Source: Angelakisella sp. (GTDB lineage Bacteria > Bacillota > Clostridia > Oscillospirales > Ruminococcaceae). Taken from it: a stretch of 7,704 nt of DNA. Numbering within the stretch: position 1 is the first letter of the stretch; the number at the start of each line of letters is the position of its first letter. Shown here piece after piece: positions 1 through 5,625 of the stretch. The DNA lies in the NCBI GenBank assembly GCA_020024515.1, contig JAHHTR010000100.1:1-7704 (forward strand), read 5' to 3'. The notes under the pieces were generated by a model that did no database searches, was not told where the DNA came from, and saw only the letters and a program-made list of their open reading frames with translations. A program made the position numbers and the translations under genes.

Positions 1-154
1 CCGAGTTTATCTGCGATTTGCTGTTGAGTTAGTCCTTTTTCTTTCAGCTATAAAAATTCATTCTCATAAAAGCTAATATTTCTGTATTCTCTTGGAATGA
101 AAATTCCCCCTATGGTAGTTTCTTTAATTCTACCATAAGGGGTTCTTTTTTCAT
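1..154 (-). pseudogene. IS3-family transposase OrfA, N-terminal part, disrupted
   Basis: The start codon matching that of the intact right-hand copy is the ATG at 154-152. Its A-run is one base shorter than in the right copy, so the ATG leads out of frame and stops after 14 codons. In the correct frame the protein contains GRIKETTIGG, IPREYRNISFYENEF and then LKEKGLTQQQIADKLG. The last part is the helix-turn-helix typical of IS3/IS150 OrfA proteins. A TAG at 50-48 interrupts this frame just before LKEKG, where related proteins have a sense codon (one C-to-T change from CAG would explain it). A frameshift plus a nonsense codon make this copy non-functional. The reading frame is open again up to the window edge. 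Confidence 0.75.
104..144. repeat. Imperfect hairpin in the left IS copy
   Basis: TATGGTAG (111-118) pairs with CTACCATA (130-137) across an 11-base loop. Beyond a mismatch at 110/138, CCCC (106-109) pairs with GGGG (139-142). The base of the stem no longer pairs. The equivalent hairpin in the right copy (7651-7703) is perfect over 21 bp, so this one has eroded. In the intact form it would act as a terminator near the IS end. Confidence 0.6.
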
Positions 155-288
155 TGTCCGTTTTTACTGGACCTGTTCACATACTATAATGTGTACTTTT
201 TATTTTGTCTACTTTCTTTCGCACTAAAATCTTTCCTTTAACTCATGCTATGTAGGTTAGTGCTTTCCAATAAAGTAAAAGCTTTTTA

Positions 289-819
289 TTATTTATAAAA
301 TTTATCTTTATACATTTTGAGGCACTTATCAATAATGCCAATAGCTTCTTCTTTGCCACAAAGTTCATCAACTGATGTAACTTTACCTTCGAGAGCTTTA
401 TAAACACCAAAGAAGTGCATAATTTCGTCCAAAATATGGTGGGGAAGTTCTGAAACATCAGTATAAAGATTGTAAGTAGGGTCACGAAAGGGGATAGCTA
501 TAATCTTTTCATCAACAGATTTACTATCTATCATTTTAATAACACCAATAGGGTAGCATTGTACAAGAGTCATAGGCAAAATAGTTTCACTACAAAGGAC
601 TAAAACATCAAGAGGATCATTATCATCAGCATATGTGCGTGGAATAAAACCATAGTTAGCAGGATAATGTGTTGATGTATACAGAACTCTGTCAAGTTTT
701 AAAAGACCTGTTTCTTTATCCATTTCATACTTATTCTTGCCGCCTTTAGAGATTTCAATACAAGCTACAAAGTCATCTCTATTAACACGTTCAGGACTAA
801 TATCATGCCAAACATTCAT
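289..819 (-). CDS. ppa: Inorganic pyrophosphatase, family I
   Basis: This is a cytoplasmic, Mg-dependent hydrolase of pyrophosphate to two phosphates, which pulls nucleic-acid and protein synthesis forward. The 176-residue length is typical of bacterial family I enzymes. All the active-site residues known from E. coli PPase have counterparts: E22, K30, E32, R44, Y56, then D66, D68 and D71 in the signature DNDPLD, D98, D103 and K105, and finally Y140-K141 after HFF. The ATG at 819 has an AAGGAAG Shine-Dalgarno sequence 8-9 bases upstream and a good promoter behind it. The gene is divergent from the SulP permease, with 176 bp between the two starts. No convincing intrinsic terminator is seen downstream; the gene ends 109 bp from the left IS copy. 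Base composition matches the neighbouring core genes, so this looks like a resident housekeeping gene. Confidence 0.96.
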   Translation of the reverse strand: MNVWHDISPERVNRDDFVACIEISKGGKNKYEMDKETGLLKLDRVLYTSTHYPANYGFIPRTYADDNDPLDVLVLCSETILPMTLVQCYPIGVIKMIDSKSVDEKIIAIPFRDPTYNLYTDVSELPHHILDEIMHFFGVYKALEGKVTSVDELCGKEEAIGIIDKCLKMYKDKFYK

Positions 820-846
820 ATAAACACTTCCTTATATTTTTACTTA

Positions 847-875
847 ATTATACAATGTAAAATTATATAAATCAA
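847..875 (-). promoter_or_regulatory. SigA-type promoter of ppa
   Basis: On the minus strand there is a -35 TTGATT (875-870), a 17-bp spacer and a consensus -10 TATAAT (852-847). Transcription would start near 840, about 20 bases before the ppa ATG, leaving room for the AAGGAAG ribosome site only. Confidence 0.7.
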
Positions 876-928
876 TATAAAACAAAAAGGAAGAACGGAT
901 AAAGTAATACACAAATTGATTATTTTAA

Positions 929-957
929 TTGAAAAAAGCGCATCGTTGATATATAAT
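929..957 (+). promoter_or_regulatory. SigA-type promoter of the SulP permease gene
   Basis: TTGAAA (929-934), a 17-bp spacer and TATAAT (952-957). Transcription should begin near 964, giving a leader of about 30 bases that contains the AGGGGAG ribosome site. Confidence 0.75.
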
Positions 958-980
958 AGTCATGTTTCAATAAATTTACA

Positions 981-987
981 AGGGGAG
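981..987 (+). promoter_or_regulatory. Ribosome binding site that decides the SulP start
   Basis: AGGGGAG is the only Shine-Dalgarno-like sequence upstream of this gene. It overlaps the first conventional start codon (GTG 987-989), so that GTG cannot be used with it. Counting from the end of GGAG, ATA 993 is 5 bases away and CTG 996 is 8 bases away. Other genes in the window have 7-10 bases, which favours CTG 996. Confidence 0.6.
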
Positions 988-995
988 TGGACATA

Positions 996-2210
996 CTGAA
1001 TTTTACTAAAAAATATACATCAAATTTATTTAAACAAGATCTTTTAGCCGCATTTGCCGCTGCTGCTTGGATTTTTCCGCTCGCACTAGCCTTGGGCGCA
1101 AATTCACCATTTGGAACTCTGGCAGGAATTATAGGTGGAATAGTTGCTTGTTTATTTGGTGCTAATAAATCTAATAAAATTTTGACTCCAAATCTAGCTA
1201 TATTTTTAATTCTATTTTATGCTGCAACCGAATTAGGAATTCAATCAGCAATGCTAAGTGCAATATTGGCAGGTGTTTTATTGATTTTATTTTCTATGTT
1301 TAATATAAATAGGAAATTCCCTAGAATATCACCTATATTTATTGGAGCAATTTCTTTTGCTGTTGCTATAATACTTTGTATAATTCAAGTAAACTTTTAT
1401 TTTGGCATAGGTGTTCCTCAGGGTCACGCAATTTTTACTCTTGCAGCTTATAAATCTTTCGGCTTTCACGCAAACTGGAGAGGTGTTCTCTTTGGTACTA
1501 TTACTCTTGTTATAATGATAACGTATCCAATAAAATTCAAAAAACTAAGTAAAAAGTTTCCAGAAGCTTTTGTGAGTTTAATTATTACTGCTATTTTAAA
1601 TTTTCTATTATTAAATCCTGATTCCACTCATACTGTTATAGATGAAATAGGCAAAGTCTCGACTTGCTTTAACTCATCGATCAGCAAAATACTATTTACA
1701 AGCATAAAAACAGAAAGTATATTATCTGTTTTTATTTATGCGTTTGCGATTTTTTCCGTCTATTTGGTAGAAATCCTCGCAAGGGAGAAGAAGCCTTCCG
1801 ATATTAGAAATTCTTTGATTTTAAATGGAGTAAATTCTGTTGCTTCAACATTATTAAGCGGTATCCCTACAAGTAATACAAGACGTTCAAATGGCGCTAC
1901 AAGATTAACCAATTTATATGCAGCAATTTTTATGGTTCTATTTATATTAGCTTTCTATCCATTCTTATCAAGAGTTCCAACAGCAACACTTGCAGTTATC
2001 ATCATTGTTGTTGGTTGGAAAAGTCCAAGCTACAAATCAATGCGAAAGGTATTTTGTTCACCTAAATATAAAATCGCAAAAATTATTATTATGCTCTTAA
2101 TCATAATAGTAAGTGTAATTTGGAATATTGCCTATGTGATATGTGTATTATCTGCAATTACTTTTATAAACGGTGTAATAAAAGGATTCATAAATACCAG
2201 AAAGAGTTGA
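996..2210 (+). CDS. SulP-family anion permease without STAS domain
   Basis: This is an integral membrane protein of the SulP (SLC26-like) superfamily, whose members carry sulfate, bicarbonate or other anions; the substrate cannot be read here. Almost the whole protein is hydrophobic. An N-terminal block, DLLAAFAAAAWIFPLALALG, matches the family's first membrane segment. The most telling part is the stretch around residues 275-350, with GVNSVASTLLSGIPTSNT and then PTATLAVIIIVVGW, the conserved late helices of SulP proteins. The protein stops at about 404 residues, right after the last membrane segments, so the usual cytoplasmic C-terminal STAS domain is missing. The frame shows no sign of disruption and a terminator follows, so this is probably its natural form. 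The start is uncertain. GTG 987 overlaps the ribosome site; I prefer CTG 996, with ATA 993 as the alternative. The gene is monocistronic and divergent from ppa. Confidence 0.82.
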   Translation: MNFTKKYTSNLFKQDLLAAFAAAAWIFPLALALGANSPFGTLAGIIGGIVACLFGANKSNKILTPNLAIFLILFYAATELGIQSAMLSAILAGVLLILFSMFNINRKFPRISPIFIGAISFAVAIILCIIQVNFYFGIGVPQGHAIFTLAAYKSFGFHANWRGVLFGTITLVIMITYPIKFKKLSKKFPEAFVSLIITAILNFLLLNPDSTHTVIDEIGKVSTCFNSSISKILFTSIKTESILSVFIYAFAIFSVYLVEILAREKKPSDIRNSLILNGVNSVASTLLSGIPTSNTRRSNGATRLTNLYAAIFMVLFILAFYPFLSRVPTATLAVIIIVVGWKSPSYKSMRKVFCSPKYKIAKIIIMLLIIIVSVIWNIAYVICVLSAITFINGVIKGFINTRKS

Positions 2211-2226
2211 AATCCAATATAAAGAA

Positions 2227-2270
2227 ATAGAACCGATGCAAACTATATGAGACATCGGTTCTATTATTTA
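2227..2270 (+). terminator. Intrinsic terminator-like hairpin after the SulP gene
   Basis: ATAGAACCGATG (2227-2238) pairs perfectly with CATCGGTTCTAT (2253-2264) across a 14-base loop. It is followed by a short T-rich stretch, TATTTAG, and begins 17 bases after the stop codon. The T-run is weak, so termination may be partial. Confidence 0.65.
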
Positions 2271-2276
2271 GTTCAT

Positions 2277-2321
2277 AAGTCACACTTTTACAAGTTCCAC
2301 AAGTAAAAGTGTGACTTTTAA
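2277..2321. terminator. Second strong hairpin, possibly shielding the IS200 element
   Basis: AAGTCACACTTTTAC (2277-2291) pairs perfectly over 15 bp with GTAAAAGTGTGACTT (2303-2317), with an 11-base loop and TTTTA at the 3' side. It lies between the permease terminator and the IS200 left end. In Salmonella IS200 a terminator hairpin near the left end blocks outside transcription; the same role is an inference here. Its loop and 3' arm contain CCACAAGTAAAA (2297-2308), complementary to TTTTACTTGTGG in the next hairpin (2341-2352). Confidence 0.6.
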
Positions 2322-2332
2322 TTATAAGATAA

Positions 2333-2353
2333 ACCACAAGTTTTACTTGTGGT
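2333..2353 (+). repeat. Left-end hairpin of the IS200-type element
   Basis: ACCACAAGT (2333-2341) pairs with ACTTGTGGT (2345-2353) across a TTT loop: a compact 9-bp stem of the kind TnpA dimers recognise at IS200/IS605 left ends. Assignment to the left end is inferred from its position upstream of tnpA. Confidence 0.55.
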
Positions 2354-2378
2354 GAGTATAAAAGCGCAAACGTAGATT

Positions 2379-2449
2379 ATAGTAACAAAGGACCTCCTTT
2401 GTTACTATGAGCAGGCAACACCAACTGCAAACTCAAACAAAGGAGGTCC
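2379..2449 (+). promoter_or_regulatory. tnpA leader: alternative RNA structures around the ribosome site
   Basis: The leader can fold in two exclusive ways. In one, ATAGTAACAAAGGA (2379-2392) pairs with TCCTTTGTTACTAT (2395-2408) as a nearly loopless 14-bp palindrome. In the other, GGACCTCCTTTGTT (2390-2403) pairs over 14 perfect bases with AACAAAGGAGGTCC (2436-2449), burying the tnpA Shine-Dalgarno AGGAGG (2441-2446). Salmonella IS200 is known to hide its tnpA ribosome site in leader structure; here the sequestering strand is itself held in a competing hairpin. Confidence 0.6.
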
Positions 2450-2455
2450 AATTAA

Positions 2456-2907
2456 ATGGATGAAAGCAGTTTATCACACACAAGATGGAAGTGTCAATAC
2501 CACGTGGTTATAGTGCCAAAATTCAGAAGAAAAGAAATATATGGACAGTTAAGAAAAGACAAAGGAGAAATATTACGGAGGCTAAGCATATGGAAATAAT
2601 AGAAGCTCACGCTATGCCAGACCATATACATATGCTTCTTTCGATACCGCCAAGTTTGTGCGTTTCTGAATTTATGGGCTATCTCAAAGGTAAAAGCAGA
2701 TTGATGATATTTGAGAGGCATGCGAATTCAAAATATAAATATGGCAGAAGATCATTTTGGGCAAAAGGATACTACATAAGTACGGTTAGAGCAAATAAAG
2801 CTACAATTCAAAAATATATTAGAGATCAAGAAAACGAAGACATGATTTGCGACCAGTTGACGTTAAAAGAATACGAAGACCCGTTCGCTCACTTAAAAAA
2901 GAAATAG
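2456..2907 (+). pseudogene. tnpA: IS200-type transposase TnpA, frameshifted
   Basis: TnpA is the single-strand-specific Y1 transposase that cuts and joins the element's hairpin ends. The start ATG (2456) follows AGGAGG by 9 bases. Frame one encodes MDESSLSHTRWKCQYHVVIV through EILRRL (43 residues) and then hits TAA at 2597-2599. The rest of the protein continues in another frame from about 2584: KHMEIIEAHAMPDHIHMLLS with the HUH pair in DHIHM, then FMGYLKGKS, FWAKGYY and the probable catalytic tyrosine in IQKYI, ending at TAG 2905-2907. Family members have about three more residues (commonly a CEY-like stretch) at the junction, so a deletion of about 10 bases near 2584 explains the shift. An ATG at 2485 lies in the second frame, but it lacks a good ribosome site and translates the first third out of register. 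Confidence 0.85.
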
Positions 2908-2954
2908 CAACACCGATTTTGCGGTTGGTGTTGCTTAGGTGCGCCTTTAGGCGC
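2906..2954 (+). repeat. Right-end hairpins of the IS200-type element
   Basis: AGCAACACC (2906-2914) pairs with GGTGTTGCT (2927-2935) and overlaps the tnpA stop codon. A second, GC-rich hairpin, GCGCCT-TT-AGGCGC, follows at 2941-2954. The second is the likely TnpA-recognised right-end hairpin. TTGCGGTTGGTGTTGC (2919-2934) is also complementary, with one G-T wobble in 16, to GCAACACCAACTGCAA in the leader (2415-2430). Confidence 0.6.
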
Positions 2955-3033
2955 TGCGGGTATTGTTTACCATTATAGAATTGTTAGTTAAACCACATTC
3001 TAATGGGTATGTTATGATTTAACCTATTTAAAT

Positions 3034-4038
3034 TTATGCTTGAGCGTTCTCTGTAAGATAAATTTCTCCATTATCAGAGAAAGTAGCTATTATACCATTG
3101 CAATCAACAGATGCAAATATAGCTGCATGGCATATCATTGTCAAAGTCCATTTTATGTCAGGATAAATTTTACCAAGTTTATTGGTAATAATAGCAATAT
3201 CGGGTTCAAGCTTTTTAGCGAACTTCCAAGATGTTGAACCGTAATATCCATGATGTCCAACTTTTAACAGATCAACTTTTTGCATATCATTAAGCATTTT
3301 ATCTTCAAGACCTGTTGTATTGGTTATATCCGCAGCAAGGAAAGCTTTTTTATTTCCTTTTTCAACCAGCATACCTATTGATGCAGCATTTTCTCCTTTG
3401 TCTTTAAAGCTTGAATCTGTAACAGTATTGTAAAGAGTTAAATCAAAATCACCAAATTTTATTTTTGTTGGGATATCTGCTGTAACCTTTACACCATCTT
3501 CTATAAATGCGTTGACAGTATCATTATATGTATTCTCAATACCCCACTCATCTATTTCGTAGTCATGTGCAACATCGTGGTTTATAGGCTTTAGATAAGC
3601 AACATTTGCACTTATGTCTGGGTCATTTATAATAGCTTCAAATGCACCGATATGGTCGTAATGGTTATGTGTTCCAAGTACAAATTCCAACTGAACTTTT
3701 CCTGTTTTGTCAGTTGCTACTTTTTTCAGATACTTAATTACTGCCTGCTCATTGCCTAGATATTTCATATCCTTACGTGGATTATGATCACCTTCGCCTG
3801 AATCAATAAGAGCAAATTTTCCATTACTTTCTAGTAAAATCGCATCAGAATTATTTACATTTAAAAAATGTATTCTGTCATTACCTGTATCCATTGAAAA
3901 GTTTTCTGCCTTTACATCATATAACCCCTGATAGTGATTACACATAGCTACACAAATTATATCAAGTAAAAACACAGAAAACATGATAAACATTATAATC
4001 CATGTTGCTACCTTTTTTATCAAGTTCTTTTTTGTCAT
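3034..4038 (-). CDS. Membrane-anchored MBL-fold hydrolase, ComEC C-terminal-like
   Basis: This 334-residue protein has one membrane segment near the N-terminus (about residues 8-33, after the positive MTKKNLIKK) and a metallo-beta-lactamase fold after it. The domain carries an NNSDAILLE start like ComEC/Rec2 C-terminal domains, LIDSG (D79), the metal-binding motif THNHYDH (H124, H126, D128, H129), AADIT (D237) and VGHHG (H262-H263). By charge distribution the catalytic domain is probably outside the cell. It has no ComEC channel domain, so it belongs to the stand-alone ComEC-like hydrolases; the substrate is unknown, with nucleic acid or a phosphodiester an inference only. The start at 4038 is set by GGAGGG five bases upstream; the frame is open for 26 more codons to 4116, without ribosome-site support. 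The gene has its own promoter, divergent from the TIM-barrel gene. Confidence 0.85.
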   Translation of the reverse strand: MTKKNLIKKVATWIIMFIMFSVFLLDIICVAMCNHYQGLYDVKAENFSMDTGNDRIHFLNVNNSDAILLESNGKFALIDSGEGDHNPRKDMKYLGNEQAVIKYLKKVATDKTGKVQLEFVLGTHNHYDHIGAFEAIINDPDISANVAYLKPINHDVAHDYEIDEWGIENTYNDTVNAFIEDGVKVTADIPTKIKFGDFDLTLYNTVTDSSFKDKGENAASIGMLVEKGNKKAFLAADITNTTGLEDKMLNDMQKVDLLKVGHHGYYGSTSWKFAKKLEPDIAIITNKLGKIYPDIKWTLTMICHAAIFASVDCNGIIATFSDNGEIYLTENAQA

Positions 4039-4082
4039 AAAAGCCCTCCAAAAAGAAAGATAGAATTTATATTCACTTATAT

Positions 4083-4111
4083 AGTATATCATTTTTGCAG
4101 CTAAATGTCTA
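4083..4111 (-). promoter_or_regulatory. Promoter of the MBL-fold gene
   Basis: On the minus strand: TAGACA (4111-4106), a 17-bp spacer and TATACT (4088-4083), each one mismatch from consensus. It lies inside the extended 360-codon frame, confirming that the gene begins at 4038. An inverted repeat, TTTGCA (4094-4099) and TGCAAA (4112-4117), brackets the -35 and could be an operator. Confidence 0.6.
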
Positions 4112-4140
4112 TGCAAAGTAATATCTTAAAGTTAAAAACA

Positions 4141-4169
4141 TTGTTTTTGGCTGTTTAATATGGTATCAT
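4141..4169 (+). promoter_or_regulatory. Promoter of the TIM-barrel gene
   Basis: TTGTTT (4141-4146), a 17-bp spacer ending in TGG, and TATCAT (4164-4169); the TG one base before the -10 makes it an extended -10. It stands back to back with the promoter of the MBL-fold gene, with 29 bp between the two -35 boxes. Confidence 0.6.
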
Positions 4170-4206
4170 AAAAAAGGAATTATATGGATTGAAAGGTGTT
4201 GATAAT

Positions 4207-4983
4207 ATGAGGCTTGGAATTTCAACTGCATGTTTTTATCCAGAACCAACAGAGAAAGCTTTGTACAAAACAGCTTTGACTGGAGCAAAATTAACAGAAA
4301 TATTTTTTAATGCACCATCTGAACTTGAAAAAAATTTTTTAATACAACTAAATCATATAAAAGATGATAATGGTATGCGTATAAAGTCTATTCATCCATA
4401 TACCTCATTTGCAGAAGGCTATCTTCTTTTTAGTCTTTGTGAAAGACGTTTTAACGATTACAGAGATTTTTATAAAAAATATTATGAAACTGCCGCAACC
4501 TTAGGAGCCAAAATAGTTGTATTACATGGTGCAAAAGATAATACAGTATTTAGTTTTAACTGTTATGCAGATAGATTAGGTCTAATGATAGAGGATGCAC
4601 GAGAGCAAGGAATAATTCTCGCCCAAGAAAATGTTGTACATCACAACGCACAGACACCAGAGCTTATGCGAAATTTAAAAAACGCTATAGGTGAACATTT
4701 TAAAATGGTAATTGATATAAAGCAGGCCCAAAGAGCTAAATGTTCTGTTTTTGATTTTATAAATGAGTTTTCAGATGAGATATGCCACTTTCATATAAGT
4801 GATCATGATGAGGAAAGAGATTGTATACCACCAGGAACAGGTATATTTGATTTCAAAAGATTTTTCGATACTTTAAAAGCGAATAATTATAGCGAAGACT
4901 GTGTAATTGAACTTTATCGTTCTGGTTTTAAAGATATTAATGAATTGACTAAAAGTTTAAATTATATTAAAACTTTTGCTTGA
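4207..4983 (+). CDS. Xylose-isomerase-like TIM-barrel protein (sugar phosphate isomerase/epimerase family)
   Basis: This 258-residue protein belongs to the AP-endonuclease-2/xylose-isomerase-like barrel family (PF01261), which contains sugar isomerases, epimerases and endonuclease IV. Visible elements in order are GISTACFYP at the first strand, H63 in SIHPYTS, H107 in VVLHGAKDN, E141 in AQENV, D170 in MVIDIKQA, H196 in CHFHISDHD, PPGTGIFDF (a substrate-loop signature) and E235 in CVIELYR. E141, D170, H196 and E235 form the usual divalent-metal quartet. Endonuclease IV has more metal ligands, so an isomerase or epimerase is more likely, but the sugar cannot be named. ATG 4207 is chosen because AAGGTG lies 8 bases upstream; a TTG at 4189 is less likely. 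nrdR follows after 56 bp and may be partly co-transcribed. Confidence 0.85.
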   Translation: MRLGISTACFYPEPTEKALYKTALTGAKLTEIFFNAPSELEKNFLIQLNHIKDDNGMRIKSIHPYTSFAEGYLLFSLCERRFNDYRDFYKKYYETAATLGAKIVVLHGAKDNTVFSFNCYADRLGLMIEDAREQGIILAQENVVHHNAQTPELMRNLKNAIGEHFKMVIDIKQAQRAKCSVFDFINEFSDEICHFHISDHDEERDCIPPGTGIFDFKRFFDTLKANNYSEDCVIELYRSGFKDINELTKSLNYIKTFA

Positions 4984-5039
4984 CTAATGTATACGTTTTT
5001 TTATAGAATATAATCATTAGATGATAAGGAGTGATTTCT

Positions 5040-5495
5040 TTGAAATGTCCGTTTTGCGGCTTTGAAGAAAGTAAAGTTATTGATTCACGTCCCACAGACG
5101 AAGGAGAAAGAATCCGCAGACGTAGAGAATGTATGAGATGTTCAAAGCGTTTTACAACATATGAAATTATAGAAACTGTTCCAATCGTTGTAGTAAAAAA
5201 AGATAAGTCAAGGGAAGTTTTTGACAGAAATAAGCTTTTCAACAGTATGCTCAAAGCTTGTGAAAAACGACCTGTTTATATGCAGCAGTTAGAAGATGCT
5301 GTTACAGAAATAGAGTCTATACTTCAGAATTCTTTGGATAGAGAGGTTACTACTGTTTACATAGGTGAGCTTGCAATGGAAAAGCTTAAAGCTATTGATG
5401 AGGTTGCATATGTTAGATTTGCTTCTGTTTATAGACAATTTAAAGATATAAACACTTTTATGGAAGAACTTGCAAAGCTCTTAAATGAAAAATAA
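5040..5495 (+). CDS. nrdR: Transcriptional repressor NrdR
   Basis: NrdR is a cytoplasmic repressor of ribonucleotide reductase genes that senses ATP and dATP. The 151-residue protein has the family's two parts: an N-terminal zinc ribbon with C3, C6, C31 and C34 (KCPFCGFEESKVIDSRPTDE ... RECMRC), then an ATP-cone from about residue 49 (VVVKKDKSREVFDRNKL) to about 140. The start is TTG 5040, 8 bases after AAGGAG; it gives the standard MKCPFCG beginning. A GTG at 5031 overlaps the ribosome site. A TATAAT at 5009-5014 may be a -10, but the only good -35 (TTGACT, 4980-4985) is 23 bp away, so an own promoter is uncertain. No NrdR-box palindrome is evident in the window and no nrd gene is present. 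Closeness to sporulation genes is common in Clostridia. Confidence 0.95.
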   Translation: MKCPFCGFEESKVIDSRPTDEGERIRRRRECMRCSKRFTTYEIIETVPIVVVKKDKSREVFDRNKLFNSMLKACEKRPVYMQQLEDAVTEIESILQNSLDREVTTVYIGELAMEKLKAIDEVAYVRFASVYRQFKDINTFMEELAKLLNEK

Positions 5496-5511
5496 ATCAA
5501 AAGTGAAATTT

Positions 5512-5552
5512 AAAATACCGCAATACACATTTTGTATATTGCGGTATTTTTT
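5512..5552 (+). terminator. Intrinsic terminator after nrdR
   Basis: AAAATACCGCAATA (5512-5525) pairs over 14 bp with TATTGCGGTATTTT (5537-5550), loop 11 bases, with a run of six T (5547-5552). It starts 17 bases after the nrdR stop and insulates the spoIIG promoter 15 bases further on. The A-run at its 5' side also makes it plausible in the reverse direction. Confidence 0.88.
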
Positions 5553-5566
5553 GCTTTACCCTTAAA

Positions 5567-5599
5567 TTGACACAAAAATCAAAAATTCAATAGTATAAT
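5567..5599 (+). promoter_or_regulatory. spoIIG-type promoter with long spacer (probably Spo0A-activated)
   Basis: A perfect -35 TTGACA (5567-5572) and a perfect -10 TATAAT (5594-5599) are separated by 21 bp instead of 17. The B. subtilis spoIIG promoter has the same design: good hexamers 22 bp apart, inactive with SigA RNA polymerase unless Spo0A-phosphate binds over the -35. The reverse strand of the -35 reads TGTCAAT, 5 of 7 matches to the 0A box TGTCGAA. Start of transcription is expected near 5606. Confidence 0.7.
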
Positions 5600-5612
5600 C
5601 TCACTTGCAGTT

Positions 5613-5618
5613 AGGAGG
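5613..5618 (+). promoter_or_regulatory. Ribosome binding site that decides the spoIIGA start
   Basis: A perfect AGGAGG. ATA 5626 is 7 bases downstream and in frame. The only conventional in-frame codon nearby, TTG 5605, lies upstream of this site and at the predicted transcription start, so it cannot be used with it. Confidence 0.75.
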
Positions 5619-5625
5619 GATATAT

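Larger units (their letters stand above)
1..179 (-). mobile_element. IS3-family element, left-end fragment (decayed copy)
   Basis: Read on the minus strand, the element begins at 179 with TGAACAGGTCCAGTAAAAAC and continues into GGACAATG. This is the TG-start plus ...GGACA layout typical of IS3-family (IS150-like) terminal repeats. The first 32 bases are identical to the inverted copy that begins at 7621. The transposase reads leftward out of the window, so only the 5' part of the element is visible. Flanking bases just inside the two copies differ after one base, which fixes the element edge at 179. The far end and any target duplication lie outside the window. Confidence 0.8.
2318..2968 (+). 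mobile_element. IS200/IS605-type element (IS200-like, single tnpA), inactivated
   Basis: The element is recognised from its Y1 (HUH) transposase and from hairpins at both ends: 2333-2353 on the left, 2906-2935 and 2941-2954 on the right. IS200 elements have no terminal inverted repeats and make no target duplication, so the edges given are estimates based on the usual 10-20 bases between end and hairpin. It sits in the intergenic space between the permease gene and the MBL-fold gene and breaks neither. No tnpB or IscB accessory gene is present. The tnpA frame is broken, so the copy could move only with help in trans. Confidence 0.7.

Noticed and set aside
243..485. Minus-strand open frame of 80 codons over the end of ppa
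   Set aside because: It overlaps the well-supported pyrophosphatase in another frame and resembles no known protein.
2584..2600. Programmed frameshift in tnpA
   Set aside because: IS200 TnpA is normally one frame, residues are missing at the junction, and no slippery run is present; a deletion fits better.
2494..2721. Minus-strand open frame antisense to tnpA
   Set aside because: Shadow of the transposase reading frame; no ribosome site and no recognisable protein.
2330..2997. TAAACCACA at 2330-2338 and 2989-2997 as a target-site duplication of the IS200 element
   Set aside because: IS200/IS605 elements do not duplicate their target, and a 9-base match in AT-rich DNA can arise by chance.
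3040..3237. Plus-strand open frame inside the MBL-fold gene
   Set aside because: Antisense shadow of a conserved coding region.
4984..5020. CTAATG ... CATTAG around the region upstream of nrdR as an NrdR box
   Set aside because: Spacing and sequence do not match the 16-base palindromic NrdR box; too short to support autoregulation.
4967..5254. Minus-strand open frame over the nrdR start
   Set aside because: Shadow of nrdR, which has all its zinc and ATP-cone motifs.
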